This document shows, piece by piece, positions 43,791-55,106 of a stretch of 64,000 nucleotides of DNA. Numbering within the stretch: position 1 is the stretch's first letter; the number at the start of each line of letters is the position of its first letter. The DNA is from Brevibacterium daeguense (GTDB taxonomy: Bacteria; Actinomycetota; Actinomycetes; Actinomycetales; Brevibacteriaceae). The translations under genes and the position numbers were made by a program. Under the pieces are notes generated by a model, which saw nothing but the letters and a program-made list of their open reading frames with translations, was not told the origin of the DNA and searched no databases. The stretch covers positions 496,001 through 560,000 of the forward strand of contig NZ_JAJTWW010000001.1 in assembly GCF_021729135.1 (NCBI RefSeq). The letters run 5' to 3'.

Positions 43791-45472
43791 CCACATTGCC
43801 TGTCGAACCCGGTGAGCCACCTGCAGTCGACTCCGAAGCGCTGCGCATCGTCGCCCTCGGCGGACTCGGCGAGGTCGGCCGCAACATGACGGTGTTCGAG
43901 TACCGCGGCAAGATCCTCATCGTCGACTGCGGTGTTCTCTTCCCCGAGGAGGAGCAGCCCGGTGTCGACCTTATCCTGCCGGATTTCAGCTACCTCGAAG
44001 GACGATTCGACGACATCGTCGGCATCGTGCTCACGCACGGGCACGAGGACCACATCGGTGCCGTCCCCTACCTGCTGAGACGACGCGCGAACATCCCGCT
44101 CCTCGGCTCTACGCTGACGCTGGCGCTGATCGAGGCCAAGCTCAAGGAGCATCGGATCCGTGCCACGACCCGAGTCGTCAGAGAGGACGACGTCGACCGG
44201 CTCGGTCCCTTCGACCTTGAGTTCGTCGCCGTCAACCACTCGATCCCCGATGCGCTCGCGGTGTTCATCCGCACCGGTGCTGGCAACGTGCTCCACACGG
44301 GCGATTTCAAGATGGACCAGCTGCCCCTGGACCGGCGGATCACCGACCTCCGCGCCTTCGCCCGGTTGGGCGAGGAGGGCGTCGACCTCTTCCTCACTGA
44401 TTCGACCAACGCGGACGTGCCGGGATTCACTGCTCCGGAGAAGGGCATCGGCCCGGTCCTTGAGACACTGTTCGGCACGGCCGACCGACGGATCATCGTC
44501 GCCTCCTTCGCCTCGCACGTGCACCGGGTGCAGCAGGTGCTCGAGGCGGCCAGCGCCCATGGCCGCAAGGTGGCTCTGGTCGGACGGTCGATGGTGCGCA
44601 ATATGAAGATCGCGCAGGACCTCGGGTACCTTCACGTTCCGCGCAATGTGCTGATCGACCTGCGCGAGGTCGACAAGCTGCCCGACGACCAGGTCGTGCT
44701 CATGTGCACAGGCTCTCAGGGTGAGCCGATGGCGGCGCTGTCGCGCATGGCCAGCGGAGACCATCGCATCGAGGTCGGCGAGGGGGACACCGTCATCCTC
44801 GCCTCGTCGCTCATCCCCGGCAACGAGAACGCGGTGTTCCGCGTCATCAACGGTCTGATGCGGCTCGGGGCGAACGTCATCCACAAGGGCACTGCCAAAG
44901 TCCACGTCTCCGGGCACGCCTCTGCGGGAGAGCTGCTGTACTGCTACAACATCGTCCGGCCCCGAGGCGTGATGCCTGTGCACGGCGAATGGCGTCATCT
45001 GCTCGCGAACGCCCAGCTGGCTGTCGACACCGGAGTGCCGGAGGACAGCGTCGTCCTCGCCGAGAACGGCTGGGTGGTCGATCTGAAGTCCGGGCGGGCA
45101 GAAGTCGTCGGTGCGGTCGACTGCGACTACATCTTCGTCGACGGCTCATCGGTCGGCGAGATCACCGAGGACGACCTCAAGGACCGTCGGATCCTTGCCG
45201 GGGAGGGCTTCGTGTCGATCTTCACGACAGTGGATGCGAAGCGCCGCGAGATCGTCGCCGGACCGGTGATCCACGCTCGCGGAGTAGCGGAGGACGACTC
45301 GGTCTTCGACTCGATCAGGCCGAAGATCGCCTCTGCGGTGCAGGAGGCGCTGGAGAACGGCACGCAGGACGAGCACAGGCTGCAGCAGGTGATTCGCCGC
45401 ACGATCGGCCGCTGGGTGTCCTCGAAGCTGCGCCGCCGCCCGATGATCGTCCCCATGGTCGTCGTCGTCTGA
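43787..45472 (+). CDS. rnj: Ribonuclease J
   Basis: Metallo-beta-lactamase/beta-CASP nuclease of 561 residues with 5'-3' exo- and endoribonuclease activity. The metal motif is LTHGHEDHIGAVPY, followed by LHTGDFKMD. The beta-CASP domain runs through the middle (SFASHVHRVQQVLEAA), and HVSGHASAGELL carries another metal histidine. The RNase J C-terminal domain completes it. The gene is GTGA-coupled to dapA. It ends in a run of hydrophobic residues (MIVPMVVVV). Confidence 0.95.
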   Translation: MTTLPVEPGEPPAVDSEALRIVALGGLGEVGRNMTVFEYRGKILIVDCGVLFPEEEQPGVDLILPDFSYLEGRFDDIVGIVLTHGHEDHIGAVPYLLRRRANIPLLGSTLTLALIEAKLKEHRIRATTRVVREDDVDRLGPFDLEFVAVNHSIPDALAVFIRTGAGNVLHTGDFKMDQLPLDRRITDLRAFARLGEEGVDLFLTDSTNADVPGFTAPEKGIGPVLETLFGTADRRIIVASFASHVHRVQQVLEAASAHGRKVALVGRSMVRNMKIAQDLGYLHVPRNVLIDLREVDKLPDDQVVLMCTGSQGEPMAALSRMASGDHRIEVGEGDTVILASSLIPGNENAVFRVINGLMRLGANVIHKGTAKVHVSGHASAGELLYCYNIVRPRGVMPVHGEWRHLLANAQLAVDTGVPEDSVVLAENGWVVDLKSGRAEVVGAVDCDYIFVDGSSVGEITEDDLKDRRILAGEGFVSIFTTVDAKRREIVAGPVIHARGVAEDDSVFDSIRPKIASAVQEALENGTQDEHRLQQVIRRTIGRWVSSKLRRRPMIVPMVVVV

Positions 45473-45513
45473 GCAGCATGCTCGGCGTCTCAGGCGGCTG
45501 GAGCGGCTGCCCG

Positions 45514-46257
45514 TCAGCCGGCCCTCCGCCAGCCGTCGGCGAGATTCGCCGCCGTCGACCGCAGAGCCTGCGCCACCTCGGCGAAGGAATCCGGCACGAG
45601 CCGGGAGGTGGGCCCGGACACCGACAGGCCCGCAGGCGCCGGCCCACCCTCGACTGCCACGGCCAGGCACCGGACTCCGATCTCCTGCTCCTCGTCGTCG
45701 ACGGCGTATCCGCGTTCTCGGGCCCGAGCGATCTCCGCGAGGACTGCGGGCACATCCGGCTTCGGCGCTGATCCTGGGGCGGGCTGGGAGAGAAGCGCGC
45801 GGACCTCGTCGTCGGGAAACGTCGCCAGCACGGCCTTTCCCACTCCCGTGTTGTAGAGCGGGACCCGCCTGCCCACTTCCGTGAACATCCGCATCGAGCG
45901 GGCCGCCTCGGCCTGGGCGACGTAGGTCATCGAATCCCGTGTGAAGAAGGCCAGGTTCACCGTCTCGCCCAGTGTCTCGGCGAGCTCGGCCAGCACCGGC
46001 TGCGCTTCGGATCCCACCTGGTGTGCGGCGACAGCGCCGAGGCGCACCAGGCGGGGGCCGAGCGAATAGCTCCGATCCGCCAGCTGCAGGACGAGCCCGC
46101 GCGCCGTCAGCGTGGTGAGGATCCGGTGCACGGTCGCGATCGGGAGTTCGATCGTCGCGGCCAGATCCTTGGTGCGGGCGGCTCCGCCCGCGTCCGCCAG
46201 TGCCTCGAGCACATCCACGGTGCGGTCGACTGACTGGACGCGGTGCGGAGAGGCCAT
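45514..46257 (-). CDS. IclR-family transcriptional regulator
   Basis: A 247-residue regulator. The N-terminal winged helix spans about residues 8-70 (SVDRTVDVLEALADAG, LPIATVHRILTTL). The C-terminal effector domain has MRMFTEVGRRVPLYNTGVGKA and EEQEIGVRCLAVAV. It lies 7 nt after lctP on the same strand. A GATAAT box 6 nt before its ATG may also allow leaderless expression. The palindrome TGGAA-N6-TTCCA between lctP and glcD is the probable operator. The effector is likely a 2-hydroxy or 2-keto acid such as glyoxylate. Confidence 0.92.
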   Translation of the reverse strand: MASPHRVQSVDRTVDVLEALADAGGAARTKDLAATIELPIATVHRILTTLTARGLVLQLADRSYSLGPRLVRLGAVAAHQVGSEAQPVLAELAETLGETVNLAFFTRDSMTYVAQAEAARSMRMFTEVGRRVPLYNTGVGKAVLATFPDDEVRALLSQPAPGSAPKPDVPAVLAEIARARERGYAVDDEEQEIGVRCLAVAVEGGPAPAGLSVSGPTSRLVPDSFAEVAQALRSTAANLADGWRRAG

Positions 46258-46264
46258 AGGGCGA

Positions 46265-48277
46265 TTATCGCTCAGTGACCGACTCGCCTGCCGCAGGCGG
46301 TCGCTGTCCGGCGCGCGTGCCGGTGCCGGCGGCCCTCGACGAGGCGTTGGTGCCTGCCGAGGAGGCGTCGGTCGTCGAGCCCGCTGAAGTCGAGCTGTCC
46401 GATTCGGGTGCGACGACCTCGACGGCCAGGGGAGCGGTGGCTGCCAGGGCGGCCTCCTGCTCGGGGTCGACCGGCGCGAGGTCGTGGTTGTCCTTGCCGG
46501 GAGAGCGCGAGATCGCGAATGCCAGGACCGCCAGCCCGACGACCAGGAGAACGAAGATCACCGTGCCCGCATTGAAGCCGATGCCGAAGATCATCATGTA
46601 GGCGATCGCGCCGGCACCCAGGCAGTACACGAGGGCGGGGATGATGGTCTTGCGGATGATGTCGCCCTCCCTGCCGAGGAGACCGACGGTGGCTGCGGCT
46701 GCGACGACGTTGTGCACGGCGATCATGTTGCCGGCAGCACCGCCGACAGCCTGTGCTGCGACGACGGTTTCGGGGGTCGATGCGCCGATGTTCACACCGG
46801 TCGAGAACTGGAACTGCGCGAACATGATGTTGGAGACCGTGTTGGAGCCCGCGACGAAGGCGCCGAGCGCTCCGACGAACGGCGCGACGAGCGGCCAATT
46901 CTGGCCCACGGACTCCGCGGCGGCGGCCGCGAGCGTGACCGGCATGGAGTCGAGGCCGGAGTCGTTGAAGTCCGGTCCGCTGTTGATGAACACGCGCACC
47001 ATCGGCACCGAGCACAGCAGCGCGACAGCCGCGCCGGCGATCTGGCCGCCGGCAAGCTGCCACGATGCCGCGATCTGGCTGCCGCTCATCCGATGCAGCG
47101 CGTAGGTCGCGACGCTGGCAAGGATGAAGAGCGCGCCGGGCGAGTACAGCAGATCCATGTTCTGGTTGATCGGCGTGCCGAATATGCCCTCGACCTTGAT
47201 CACGGCCGGCCCGGTGAGGAACGCCTTGATCGCCGGGATGTTGCGCGTGAGCAGCAGGAGCGCGACGACGATGAGGTACGGCGCCCATGCCTGGATCAGC
47301 GGCATCCGCTTGCGCAGATGGGCGGCCTCCTCCGCAGGGCTGACAGAACCCATCCAGCGCTCCGGCCAGCGGTAGCGCGGGGCGAATTCCCAGGTGTCCT
47401 TCGGAACGAGGAAGCCGGCTCGGGCGGCGGGGACGACGATGAGCAGGCCGATGAGCCCACCGATCATCGAGGGGAACTCCGGCCCGAGGAGGAACGCGAC
47501 GAGCAGGTAGGGAACGATCATCGCGAGGGCGGCGAAGATCGCGAACGGCGCGACTGCCAGGCCGTCGGCGAAGCGGCGGCGAGCACCGAAGAAGCCGGTC
47601 ATGAAGCAGCACAGGAGCAGCGGGATGAGGATTCCGCAGATGGCGTGGATCATCGCGACCTGGGTGGCGGTATGAGCGACGAAGCCGAGCTGGTCGAGAC
47701 CCAGGGCTGAGGCCCGCTGGGCGACATCGGCCGACATCTGGCCCGTCTCGTCCGCCAGGCCGGTGCCGAGTCCCGTGAGCATCGGCGTGCCGACGGCGCC
47801 GAAGCTCACCGGGGTGGACTGGATGATGAGGCCGAAGAGCACCGCTGCGATTGCAGGGAATCCGAGCGCGAGCATGAGAGGGGCGACCACCGCGGCCGGC
47901 GTGCCGAAGCCCGCCGCGCCTTCGATGAAGCTGCCGAACAGCCACGCGACGATGACGACCTGGACGCGGCGGTCGGCGGACACCGAGATGAAGCCGGCAC
48001 GGATGGTGTCGATGGCTCCCGACTTGGTCACCGTGGCGAGCATGAGCAGCGCGCCGAAGACGATCCACAGGAGGCCGATGGCGACGAGCGCTCCCTGGAC
48101 GATCGAAGCGCCGATGGTGATGAGATCGACCTGCCAGGCGAAGAACGACACGGCTGCTGCGACGACGAGGCTGATAGGCATGGCGAGAGCGGCCGGCATC
48201 CGGAAGCCGAGCAGGAGCACACCTGCGACCAGGATCGGCAGCAGCGCGAGGAAGGCTGCGAGGAAGATGTTGTCCAT
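46265..48277 (-). CDS. L-lactate/glycolate permease, LctP family
   Basis: A 670-residue proton symporter for lactate or glycolate with at least twelve membrane segments. [30 protein letters not shown] and [27 protein letters not shown] are family hallmarks. ATG 48277 replaces a longer open frame; AGGAAACC lies just before it. After the last helix there is an unusual ~75-residue Ser/Thr/Ala/Glu-rich cytosolic tail (from about residue 595). It is divergent from the glcD operon and followed at once by the IclR gene, which fits a shared regulon. Confidence 0.92.
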   Translation of the reverse strand: MDNIFLAAFLALLPILVAGVLLLGFRMPAALAMPISLVVAAAVSFFAWQVDLITIGASIVQGALVAIGLLWIVFGALLMLATVTKSGAIDTIRAGFISVSADRRVQVVIVAWLFGSFIEGAAGFGTPAAVVAPLMLALGFPAIAAVLFGLIIQSTPVSFGAVGTPMLTGLGTGLADETGQMSADVAQRASALGLDQLGFVAHTATQVAMIHAICGILIPLLLCCFMTGFFGARRRFADGLAVAPFAIFAALAMIVPYLLVAFLLGPEFPSMIGGLIGLLIVVPAARAGFLVPKDTWEFAPRYRWPERWMGSVSPAEEAAHLRKRMPLIQAWAPYLIVVALLLLTRNIPAIKAFLTGPAVIKVEGIFGTPINQNMDLLYSPGALFILASVATYALHRMSGSQIAASWQLAGGQIAGAAVALLCSVPMVRVFINSGPDFNDSGLDSMPVTLAAAAAESVGQNWPLVAPFVGALGAFVAGSNTVSNIMFAQFQFSTGVNIGASTPETVVAAQAVGGAAGNMIAVHNVVAAAATVGLLGREGDIIRKTIIPALVYCLGAGAIAYMMIFGIGFNAGTVIFVLLVVGLAVLAFAISRSPGKDNHDLAPVDPEQEAALAATAPLAVEVVAPESDSSTSAGSTTDASSAGTNASSRAAGTGTRAGQRPPAAGESVTER

Positions 48278-48358
48278 GAAGGTTTCCTGTCTGGGGGAGC
48301 TGCGGAGCCGCGCCGAGGCACCGGCTTGAGGTGCGGCTTCAACGCCGCCGGCCCAAGC

Positions 48359-48374
48359 TGTGACTTTGATCACG
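48359..48374. promoter_or_regulatory. CRP/GlxR-type site
   Basis: TGTGACTTTGATCACG matches TGTGA-N6-TCACA at all but the last base. It sits at the start point expected for lctP transcription and about 95 bp upstream of the glcD start, so cAMP-dependent control of both is plausible. Confidence 0.55.
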
Positions 48375-48377
48375 GCA

Positions 48378-48406
48378 AGATTAGAGGATGCTGAGTGACG
48401 ACGCAA
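48378..48406 (-). promoter_or_regulatory. lctP promoter, TTGCGT-N17-TAATCT
   Basis: On the minus strand -35 TTGCGT (48406-48401) and -10 TAATCT (48383-48378) are 17 bp apart, the ideal spacing. The transcript would have a ~95-nt leader and start inside the CRP/GlxR-like site. Confidence 0.6.
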
Positions 48407-48435
48407 CCGAGGAGTAACCAAAAGATTTCGCTGTG

Positions 48436-48451
48436 TGGAATTTAGTTTCCA
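48436..48451. promoter_or_regulatory. IclR-type operator in front of glcD
   Basis: TGGAATTTAGTTTCCA is an inverted repeat (TGGAA/TTCCA) in the form usual for IclR-family operators. It lies directly upstream of a TATAGT -10 box (48453-48458), where a bound repressor would block polymerase. The likely protein is the IclR regulator encoded behind lctP. Confidence 0.6.
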
Positions 48452-48536
48452 TTATAGTTGTCAGTGACAGTCATCACCACATGCATTTCCGTTCGCGCCG
48501 TCGGGCCGCAGGGCGGATGCACCGGAAGGACCAACC

Positions 48537-49925
48537 GTGCCCACTGCGCAGACCCTCGACGAACTGGCAGCCCAGCTCCCGGACGGCGCCCTCATCACCG
48601 ACCCGGTCAAGATGGAGGCCTACCGCTGGGACCGTGCCAACGACCCGGATGCCGGCGTCCCGCTGGCTGTCGTGCGCGCCGGCTGTGCCGATGACGTGCA
48701 GGCGACCGTGCGCTTCGCCGCCGCAACCGACACCCCGATCATCCCGCGCGGTGCCGGCTCCGGCCTGTCCGGCGGGAGTACCGCTCAGAACGGGGCGATC
48801 GTCCTCTCTGTCGAGCGGATGCGTGAGATCACCATCGACCCGGTGACGCTGACCGCGGTCGTCCAGCCCGGCGCGTTCAATGGTGAGGTCAAGGCAGCCG
48901 CCGCCCAGCACGGCCTGTGGTACCCGCCGGACCCCGCCTCGTTCGAGTTCTGCTCGATCGGCGGCAACATCGCCACCAACGCCGGTGGGCTGTGCTGCGT
49001 CAAGTACGGCGTGACCACGGACTACGTGCTCGGCATGAAAGTCGTGCTGTCGGATGGACGACTGGTCACCCTCGGCGGCCCGCGCCTCAAGGACGTCGCC
49101 GGCTTCTCGCTGACCAAGCTGTTCGTGGGAAGTGAGGGCCTGCTCGGAGTGATCACCGAAGTGACGCTGCGACTGGTGCATGCCCAGCGGCGCCCCTCCA
49201 CACTGGTGGCGACCTTCAAATCCCTCGAAGCAGCCACGAACTCCGTGCTCGGCATCACCCAGAAGCTGCGGCCGTCGATGCTGGAATTCATGGACAACCC
49301 GACCATCAACGCAGTGGAGGACGAGACCCGCATGGGCCTCGACCGGGAGGCGGCGGCGATGCTCATCGTCCAGTCCGACGAACCCGCAGGGTTCGCCCAA
49401 CACGAGATCGAGACGATCGCCGAGATCTGCACCGCCGGTGGAGCGACCGAATGCTACCACACCGACGACCCCGATGAGGGCGAGGCATTCATCGCCGCCC
49501 GTCGGATCGCGATCCCCGCGGTGGAGAAGAAGGGCACGATCCTGCTCGAGGACGTCGGCGTGCCACTACCCCACCTCGGCCGCCTCGTCGAGGGGATCGA
49601 GGAGATCAGCCGGCGGCGTGAGGTCCTGGTCGCCGTGATGGCCCACGCCGGCGACGGAAACACCCACCCACTGGTGGTATTCGACCCGACCGACGACGGA
49701 CAGCGCGAGCGCGCTCACCTCGCCTACGGAGAGATCATCGATCTGGCAGTCTCGCTCGGCGGCACGATCACCGGGGAGCACGGCGTCGGGCGGCTCAAGC
49801 GGCCCTGGCTGGCCGACTACCTCGGCCCCGACGTCCTCGAACTCAACCACCGCATCAAGCGGGCACTCGATCCCCAGGGCATCTTCAATCCCGGATCGGT
49901 GCTCGAAATCCCGGAAGGCAGCTGA
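48537..49925 (+). CDS. FAD-linked 2-hydroxy-acid oxidase, GlcD family
   Basis: A 462-residue flavoprotein of the VAO/PCMH fold. The FAD-binding half has PIIPRGAGSGLSGGS and GGNIATNAGGLCCVKYG. The C-terminal half ends with the family motif GEHGVGRLKR and DPQGIFNPGSVL. It should oxidise glycolate to glyoxylate or D-lactate to pyruvate. The GlcE and GlcF partners of the E. coli enzyme are absent here, so it may act alone or with another electron acceptor. GTG 48537 has GGAAGGA upstream. It is followed by a GlcG-type gene and malate synthase. Confidence 0.92.
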   Translation: MPTAQTLDELAAQLPDGALITDPVKMEAYRWDRANDPDAGVPLAVVRAGCADDVQATVRFAAATDTPIIPRGAGSGLSGGSTAQNGAIVLSVERMREITIDPVTLTAVVQPGAFNGEVKAAAAQHGLWYPPDPASFEFCSIGGNIATNAGGLCCVKYGVTTDYVLGMKVVLSDGRLVTLGGPRLKDVAGFSLTKLFVGSEGLLGVITEVTLRLVHAQRRPSTLVATFKSLEAATNSVLGITQKLRPSMLEFMDNPTINAVEDETRMGLDREAAAMLIVQSDEPAGFAQHEIETIAEICTAGGATECYHTDDPDEGEAFIAARRIAIPAVEKKGTILLEDVGVPLPHLGRLVEGIEEISRRREVLVAVMAHAGDGNTHPLVVFDPTDDGQRERAHLAYGEIIDLAVSLGGTITGEHGVGRLKRPWLADYLGPDVLELNHRIKRALDPQGIFNPGSVLEIPEGS

Positions 49926-50354
49926 ATGACCACCCACATCCACGTCCCCACCATCACCTACGCGACCGCAGCCCAGGCGGTGTCTCTCACCATCGAGGAA
50001 GGAGAGAAGGCCGGCGTCAAGGCGTGCGCGACCGTCGTCGACCCGGCCCTCGGGCTCGTCGCCTACGGACGCGCCGACGGCATGACCCCGCACAGCGTCG
50101 AGACCAGCAGGCGCAAGGCCGGCACTGCCGCCTCGACCCGACGGCCGAGCGCGCTGATGAATCCCGACCTCGCCCAGAAGCTGGAGCACGGCACCGGCGG
50201 GCTGCTGACCAGCATCGCCGGGGGTGTGCCGATCGTCTTCGACGGCGTCCTGGTGGGCGGTCTCGGCGTGGCCGGCGGCAAGCCGGACGACGATGCCAGG
50301 ATCGCCGCGGCGGTCCTCGACCGGCTGGGCGCCGAACCCCCGGCCTCCGCCTGA
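49926..50354 (+). CDS. GlcG/HbpS-type protein (DUF336)
   Basis: A 142-residue cytosolic protein. DUF336 features are visible: ACATVVDPALGLVAYGRADG, SRRKAGTAAS and GGVPIVFDGVLVGGLGVAGG. Relatives are GlcG, found in glycolate operons with unknown function, and the haem-binding HbpS. Its ATG follows the glcD stop directly, so the two are cotranslated, which supports the glycolate assignment. There is no signal peptide. Confidence 0.88.
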   Translation: MTTHIHVPTITYATAAQAVSLTIEEGEKAGVKACATVVDPALGLVAYGRADGMTPHSVETSRRKAGTAASTRRPSALMNPDLAQKLEHGTGGLLTSIAGGVPIVFDGVLVGGLGVAGGKPDDDARIAAAVLDRLGAEPPASA

Positions 50355-50469
50355 AGCTCACCCGAACCCACCTGCACGTGAACCGGATGCACGAGAACCC
50401 GTCGTTCACGAGCGCCCGTCCCGCATCCGAACCACCCGCGCCACGCGCACTCACACAAGGAGAGATTTC

Positions 50470-52071
<1,602 letters not shown>

Positions 52072-52126
52072 GCCGAGGGCTCACGACACCGGCGTCCTGT
52101 CGTCGCCGGTGACCGTTGAAGGTCTG

Positions 52127-52164
52127 CAGGGGCCGTCCGATGCGAAGGCGTCGGACGGCCCCTG
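52127..52164 (+). terminator. Terminator after malate synthase
   Basis: CAGGGGCCGTCCGA (52127-52140) pairs perfectly over 14 bp with TCGGACGGCCCCTG (52151-52164); the loop can extend the stem by three pairs around GAAG. It ends the glcD-glcG-aceB transcript. The rest of the 215-bp gap to ftsK holds only the ftsK -10 box. Confidence 0.75.
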
Positions 52165-52273
52165 TGCTGTGCCCGGGCGGATGGACGGGCATCCTGCGGG
52201 CGGCGGGTCCAGGAGGCGCGGGCTCACGGGACACAGAGGCGCCGAAATCCCGGGTTCTCGACCGTGCCGGCCG

Positions 52274-52279
52274 TACGAT
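52274..52279 (+). promoter_or_regulatory. -10 box TACGAT, leaderless start of ftsK
   Basis: TACGAT, 7 nt, ATG 52287, with no ribosome site. This fixes the ftsK start downstream of the longer open frame. Confidence 0.6.
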
Positions 52280-52286
52280 GGTCATC

Positions 52287-55094
52287 ATGGCGACCAGTAC
52301 GACTTCCCCCGCTGCTGGCTCCGGCACCAGGCGACGTGGACGCAAGGCCACTTCCGACCGCACCGGCGTTGCGGGGGCACACGAGGTGGGCTCCGGCGGC
52401 GTGATGACCGGGGCATGGATAGGAGTGGCACACATGGCAGGCAACCGCACGCGCAGAGTGCTCACCGACAATTCGGACGATGACAATCCCATCAGGCGCG
52501 ACGGCACCGCCTTCTTCCTCATCGGACTGGCGATCGTCGTCGCCGCCTTCGAGTGGTGGAACATCCCCGGCGCCTTCGGCAACGGTGTGCGTGCGGTCGT
52601 GGAGGGCACCATGGGCCGGGTCGCCCTGGCACTGCCGATCCTCCTCGTGGGCTACGCGGTGCGCCTCTTCCTGCACGGCGAGGACACCCGCGGCAACAAC
52701 CGCATTCTGATCGGACTGCTCGCCTTCATCGCCGCCGCCGCCGGTCTCGCCCACGTCGCCGCCGGCAACCCGGGCTTCGTCAACTCCCGGGAGGCGATGG
52801 CCAACGGGGGCGGAGCGCTGGGCTTCGTCATCGCATCACCGCTGATCGCGGCCACCACCGTCTATGTCACCGTTCCGCTGCTGGTGCTCCTGGGGCTGTT
52901 CTCCGTGCTCGTGATGACCGCAACCCCCGTCAACGCCATTCCGGGTCGGGTGTACTCCCTCTACTGCCTGCTCGTCGGCAGGCGGGCCGATGACGGAGCC
53001 GACGGAGCCGACGCCGACTCCTCGCCCGACCTCGTGCGGGAGAACCGCACGACGAGCACCCTCAAGCCGATGGGCTCCAAGCGCCGCTCCCGGAAGAAGA
53101 AGGACGAGGCGCCGGAGTACGAGAAGGAGGATGAGAAGGCCTACGACAAGGCCTACATCCACGAACGTGACGTTCAGCCCGGATCCAAGCCCGCGCCGGA
53201 GTCCGAGCCCGAGCTGTACGACGTCTTCGCCGACGACGAGCCCAAGCCGCGCCCGGGCGAGCGCCGTCCGACCAAGGCCGAGAAGCACGCCGCCAAGCTC
53301 AAGAAGGACCTCGGAATGGAGGAGGCCACCCGGGTGATCGGCACTCCGGTCGACGAGGCGGCCGGCGCCGCTGCTGCCGCTACCGCCTCGCCGGCGGTGC
53401 CCGCTGCTGCTCCCGACCCGGAAGCGGCGGTGCCCGCCGTCTCCACCCCGGCACCGCAGGCCACCGGCGAGCTTCCGCAGCGCGTCGAGCAGCTGACCCT
53501 GGCCGGCGACGTCACCTACACTCTCCCGCAGTCGGACTACCTGCTCGCAGGCCCGCCGGCCAAGGAGCGCTCCGAGGCCAACGACCGGGTCGTCGAGGCG
53601 CTGCGCGACGTGCTCGACCAATTCAACATCGACGCCGAGGTCACCGGCTTCTCGCGCGGCCCGACTGTCACGCGCTACGAGGTCGAACTCGGAGCCGGCA
53701 CCAAGGTCGAGAAGGTCACGGCGCTGAGCAAGAACATCGCCTATGCGGTCGCGAGCGCCGACGTCCGGATCCTCTCTCCGATCCCGGGCAAGAAGGCCAT
53801 CGGCATCGAGATCCCCAACATGGACCGGGAAACCGTCGCCCTCGGCGACGTGCTGCGCTCGCAGGCGGCCCGCAAGACCGACCATCCCATGGTCGTCGGT
53901 GTCGGCAAGGACGTCGAGGGCGGGTTCGTGGTCGCCGATCTGTCGAAGATGCCGCACCTGCTCGTGGCCGGTGCGACCGGATCCGGCAAGTCGAGCTTCA
54001 TCAACTCGATGATCACCTCGATCATGATGCGCGCCACACCGGACGAGGTCCGGATGATCCTGGTCGACCCCAAGCGGGTCGAGCTCACGGTCTACGAGGG
54101 CATCCCGCATCTCATCACCCCCATCATCACGAACCCGAAGAAGGCCGCCGAGGCGCTCGAATGGGTGGTTCGCGAGATGGACGCCCGCTACGACGACCTC
54201 GCGATGTTCGGCTTCAAGCACGTCAAGGAGTTCAACAAGGCCGTCCGCGAGGGACGCGTGCAGGTCCCGCCGGGCTCCGAGCGGGTGCTCCACCCCTACC
54301 CGTATCTGCTTGTCGTCGTCGACGAGCTCGCCGACCTCATGATGGTGGCGCCCCGCGACGTCGAGGCTTCGATCCAGCGCATCACGCAGCTCGCCCGTGC
54401 CGCGGGCATCCACCTGGTGCTGGCGACCCAGCGCCCCAGCGTCGACGTGGTCACCGGCCTCATCAAGGCCAATGTGCCGTCCCGCCTCGCGTTCGCGACC
54501 TCGTCGCTGGCCGACTCACGGGTCGTTCTCGACCAGCCCGGCGCCGAGAAGCTCATCGGCCAGGGTGACGCGCTGTTCCTCCCGATGGGCGCGGCCAAGC
54601 CGATGCGCGTGCAGGGCGCCTGGATCAATGAGAGCGAGATCGAGAAGGTCGTCGACCATGTCAAGGGGCAGCTGACCCCTGTCTACCGCGAAGACGTCGC
54701 GGTGGAGAAGCCCAAGAAGCAGATCGACGAGGAGATCGGCGACGATCTCGACCTGCTGCTGCAGGCGGCGGAGCTGGTCGTCACCACCCAGTTCGGCTCC
54801 ACCTCGATGCTGCAGCGCAAGCTGCGCGTGGGCTTCGCCAAGGCCGGCCGGCTGATGGACCTCATGGAGTCGCGCGGCATCGTCGGACCGTCTGAGGGGT
54901 CGAAGGCTCGCGACGTGCTCGTCACGCCCGAGGACCTGCCTGCGACGCTGGCCGTCATCAGGGGCGAGGAACCACCGGCGGCTGCTGACGCCTCGGCGGG
55001 TGCCGGGAACACCAGTGGCGAGTACGACGAGGGGACCGGGCTGGAAGTGGTCGAGGCCGAGAGCGAAGACGCCTGGGAGCTCACCGGCAGGTAG
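52287..55094 (+). CDS. ftsK: DNA translocase FtsK/SpoIIIE
   Basis: Septal motor that pumps chromosome ends during division, 935 residues. The N-terminal four membrane helices lie at about residues 70-225. A long charged, then Ala/Pro-rich linker runs to about residue 400. The motor has GATGSGKSS (Walker A), LLVVVDELADLMM (Walker B) and ATQRPSVDVVTGLIKAN. The C-terminal gamma winged helix, which reads KOPS-like sequences, includes FGSTSMLQRKLRVGFAKAGRLMD. Orthologues follow RNase J in actinobacteria; here the glycolate module intervenes. Confidence 0.95.
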   Translation: MATSTTSPAAGSGTRRRGRKATSDRTGVAGAHEVGSGGVMTGAWIGVAHMAGNRTRRVLTDNSDDDNPIRRDGTAFFLIGLAIVVAAFEWWNIPGAFGNGVRAVVEGTMGRVALALPILLVGYAVRLFLHGEDTRGNNRILIGLLAFIAAAAGLAHVAAGNPGFVNSREAMANGGGALGFVIASPLIAATTVYVTVPLLVLLGLFSVLVMTATPVNAIPGRVYSLYCLLVGRRADDGADGADADSSPDLVRENRTTSTLKPMGSKRRSRKKKDEAPEYEKEDEKAYDKAYIHERDVQPGSKPAPESEPELYDVFADDEPKPRPGERRPTKAEKHAAKLKKDLGMEEATRVIGTPVDEAAGAAAAATASPAVPAAAPDPEAAVPAVSTPAPQATGELPQRVEQLTLAGDVTYTLPQSDYLLAGPPAKERSEANDRVVEALRDVLDQFNIDAEVTGFSRGPTVTRYEVELGAGTKVEKVTALSKNIAYAVASADVRILSPIPGKKAIGIEIPNMDRETVALGDVLRSQAARKTDHPMVVGVGKDVEGGFVVADLSKMPHLLVAGATGSGKSSFINSMITSIMMRATPDEVRMILVDPKRVELTVYEGIPHLITPIITNPKKAAEALEWVVREMDARYDDLAMFGFKHVKEFNKAVREGRVQVPPGSERVLHPYPYLLVVVDELADLMMVAPRDVEASIQRITQLARAAGIHLVLATQRPSVDVVTGLIKANVPSRLAFATSSLADSRVVLDQPGAEKLIGQGDALFLPMGAAKPMRVQGAWINESEIEKVVDHVKGQLTPVYREDVAVEKPKKQIDEEIGDDLDLLLQAAELVVTTQFGSTSMLQRKLRVGFAKAGRLMDLMESRGIVGPSEGSKARDVLVTPEDLPATLAVIRGEEPPAAADASAGAGNTSGEYDEGTGLEVVEAESEDAWELTGR

Positions 55095-55097
55095 TCT
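55092..55097 (+). promoter_or_regulatory. -10 box TAGTCT of pgsA
   Basis: TAGTCT overlaps the ftsK stop and ends 6 nt before GTG 55104 and 9 nt before ATG 55107, so pgsA may be transcribed leaderless apart from ftsK read-through. Confidence 0.55.
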
Positions 55098-55106
55098 GGA
55101 TCGGTG

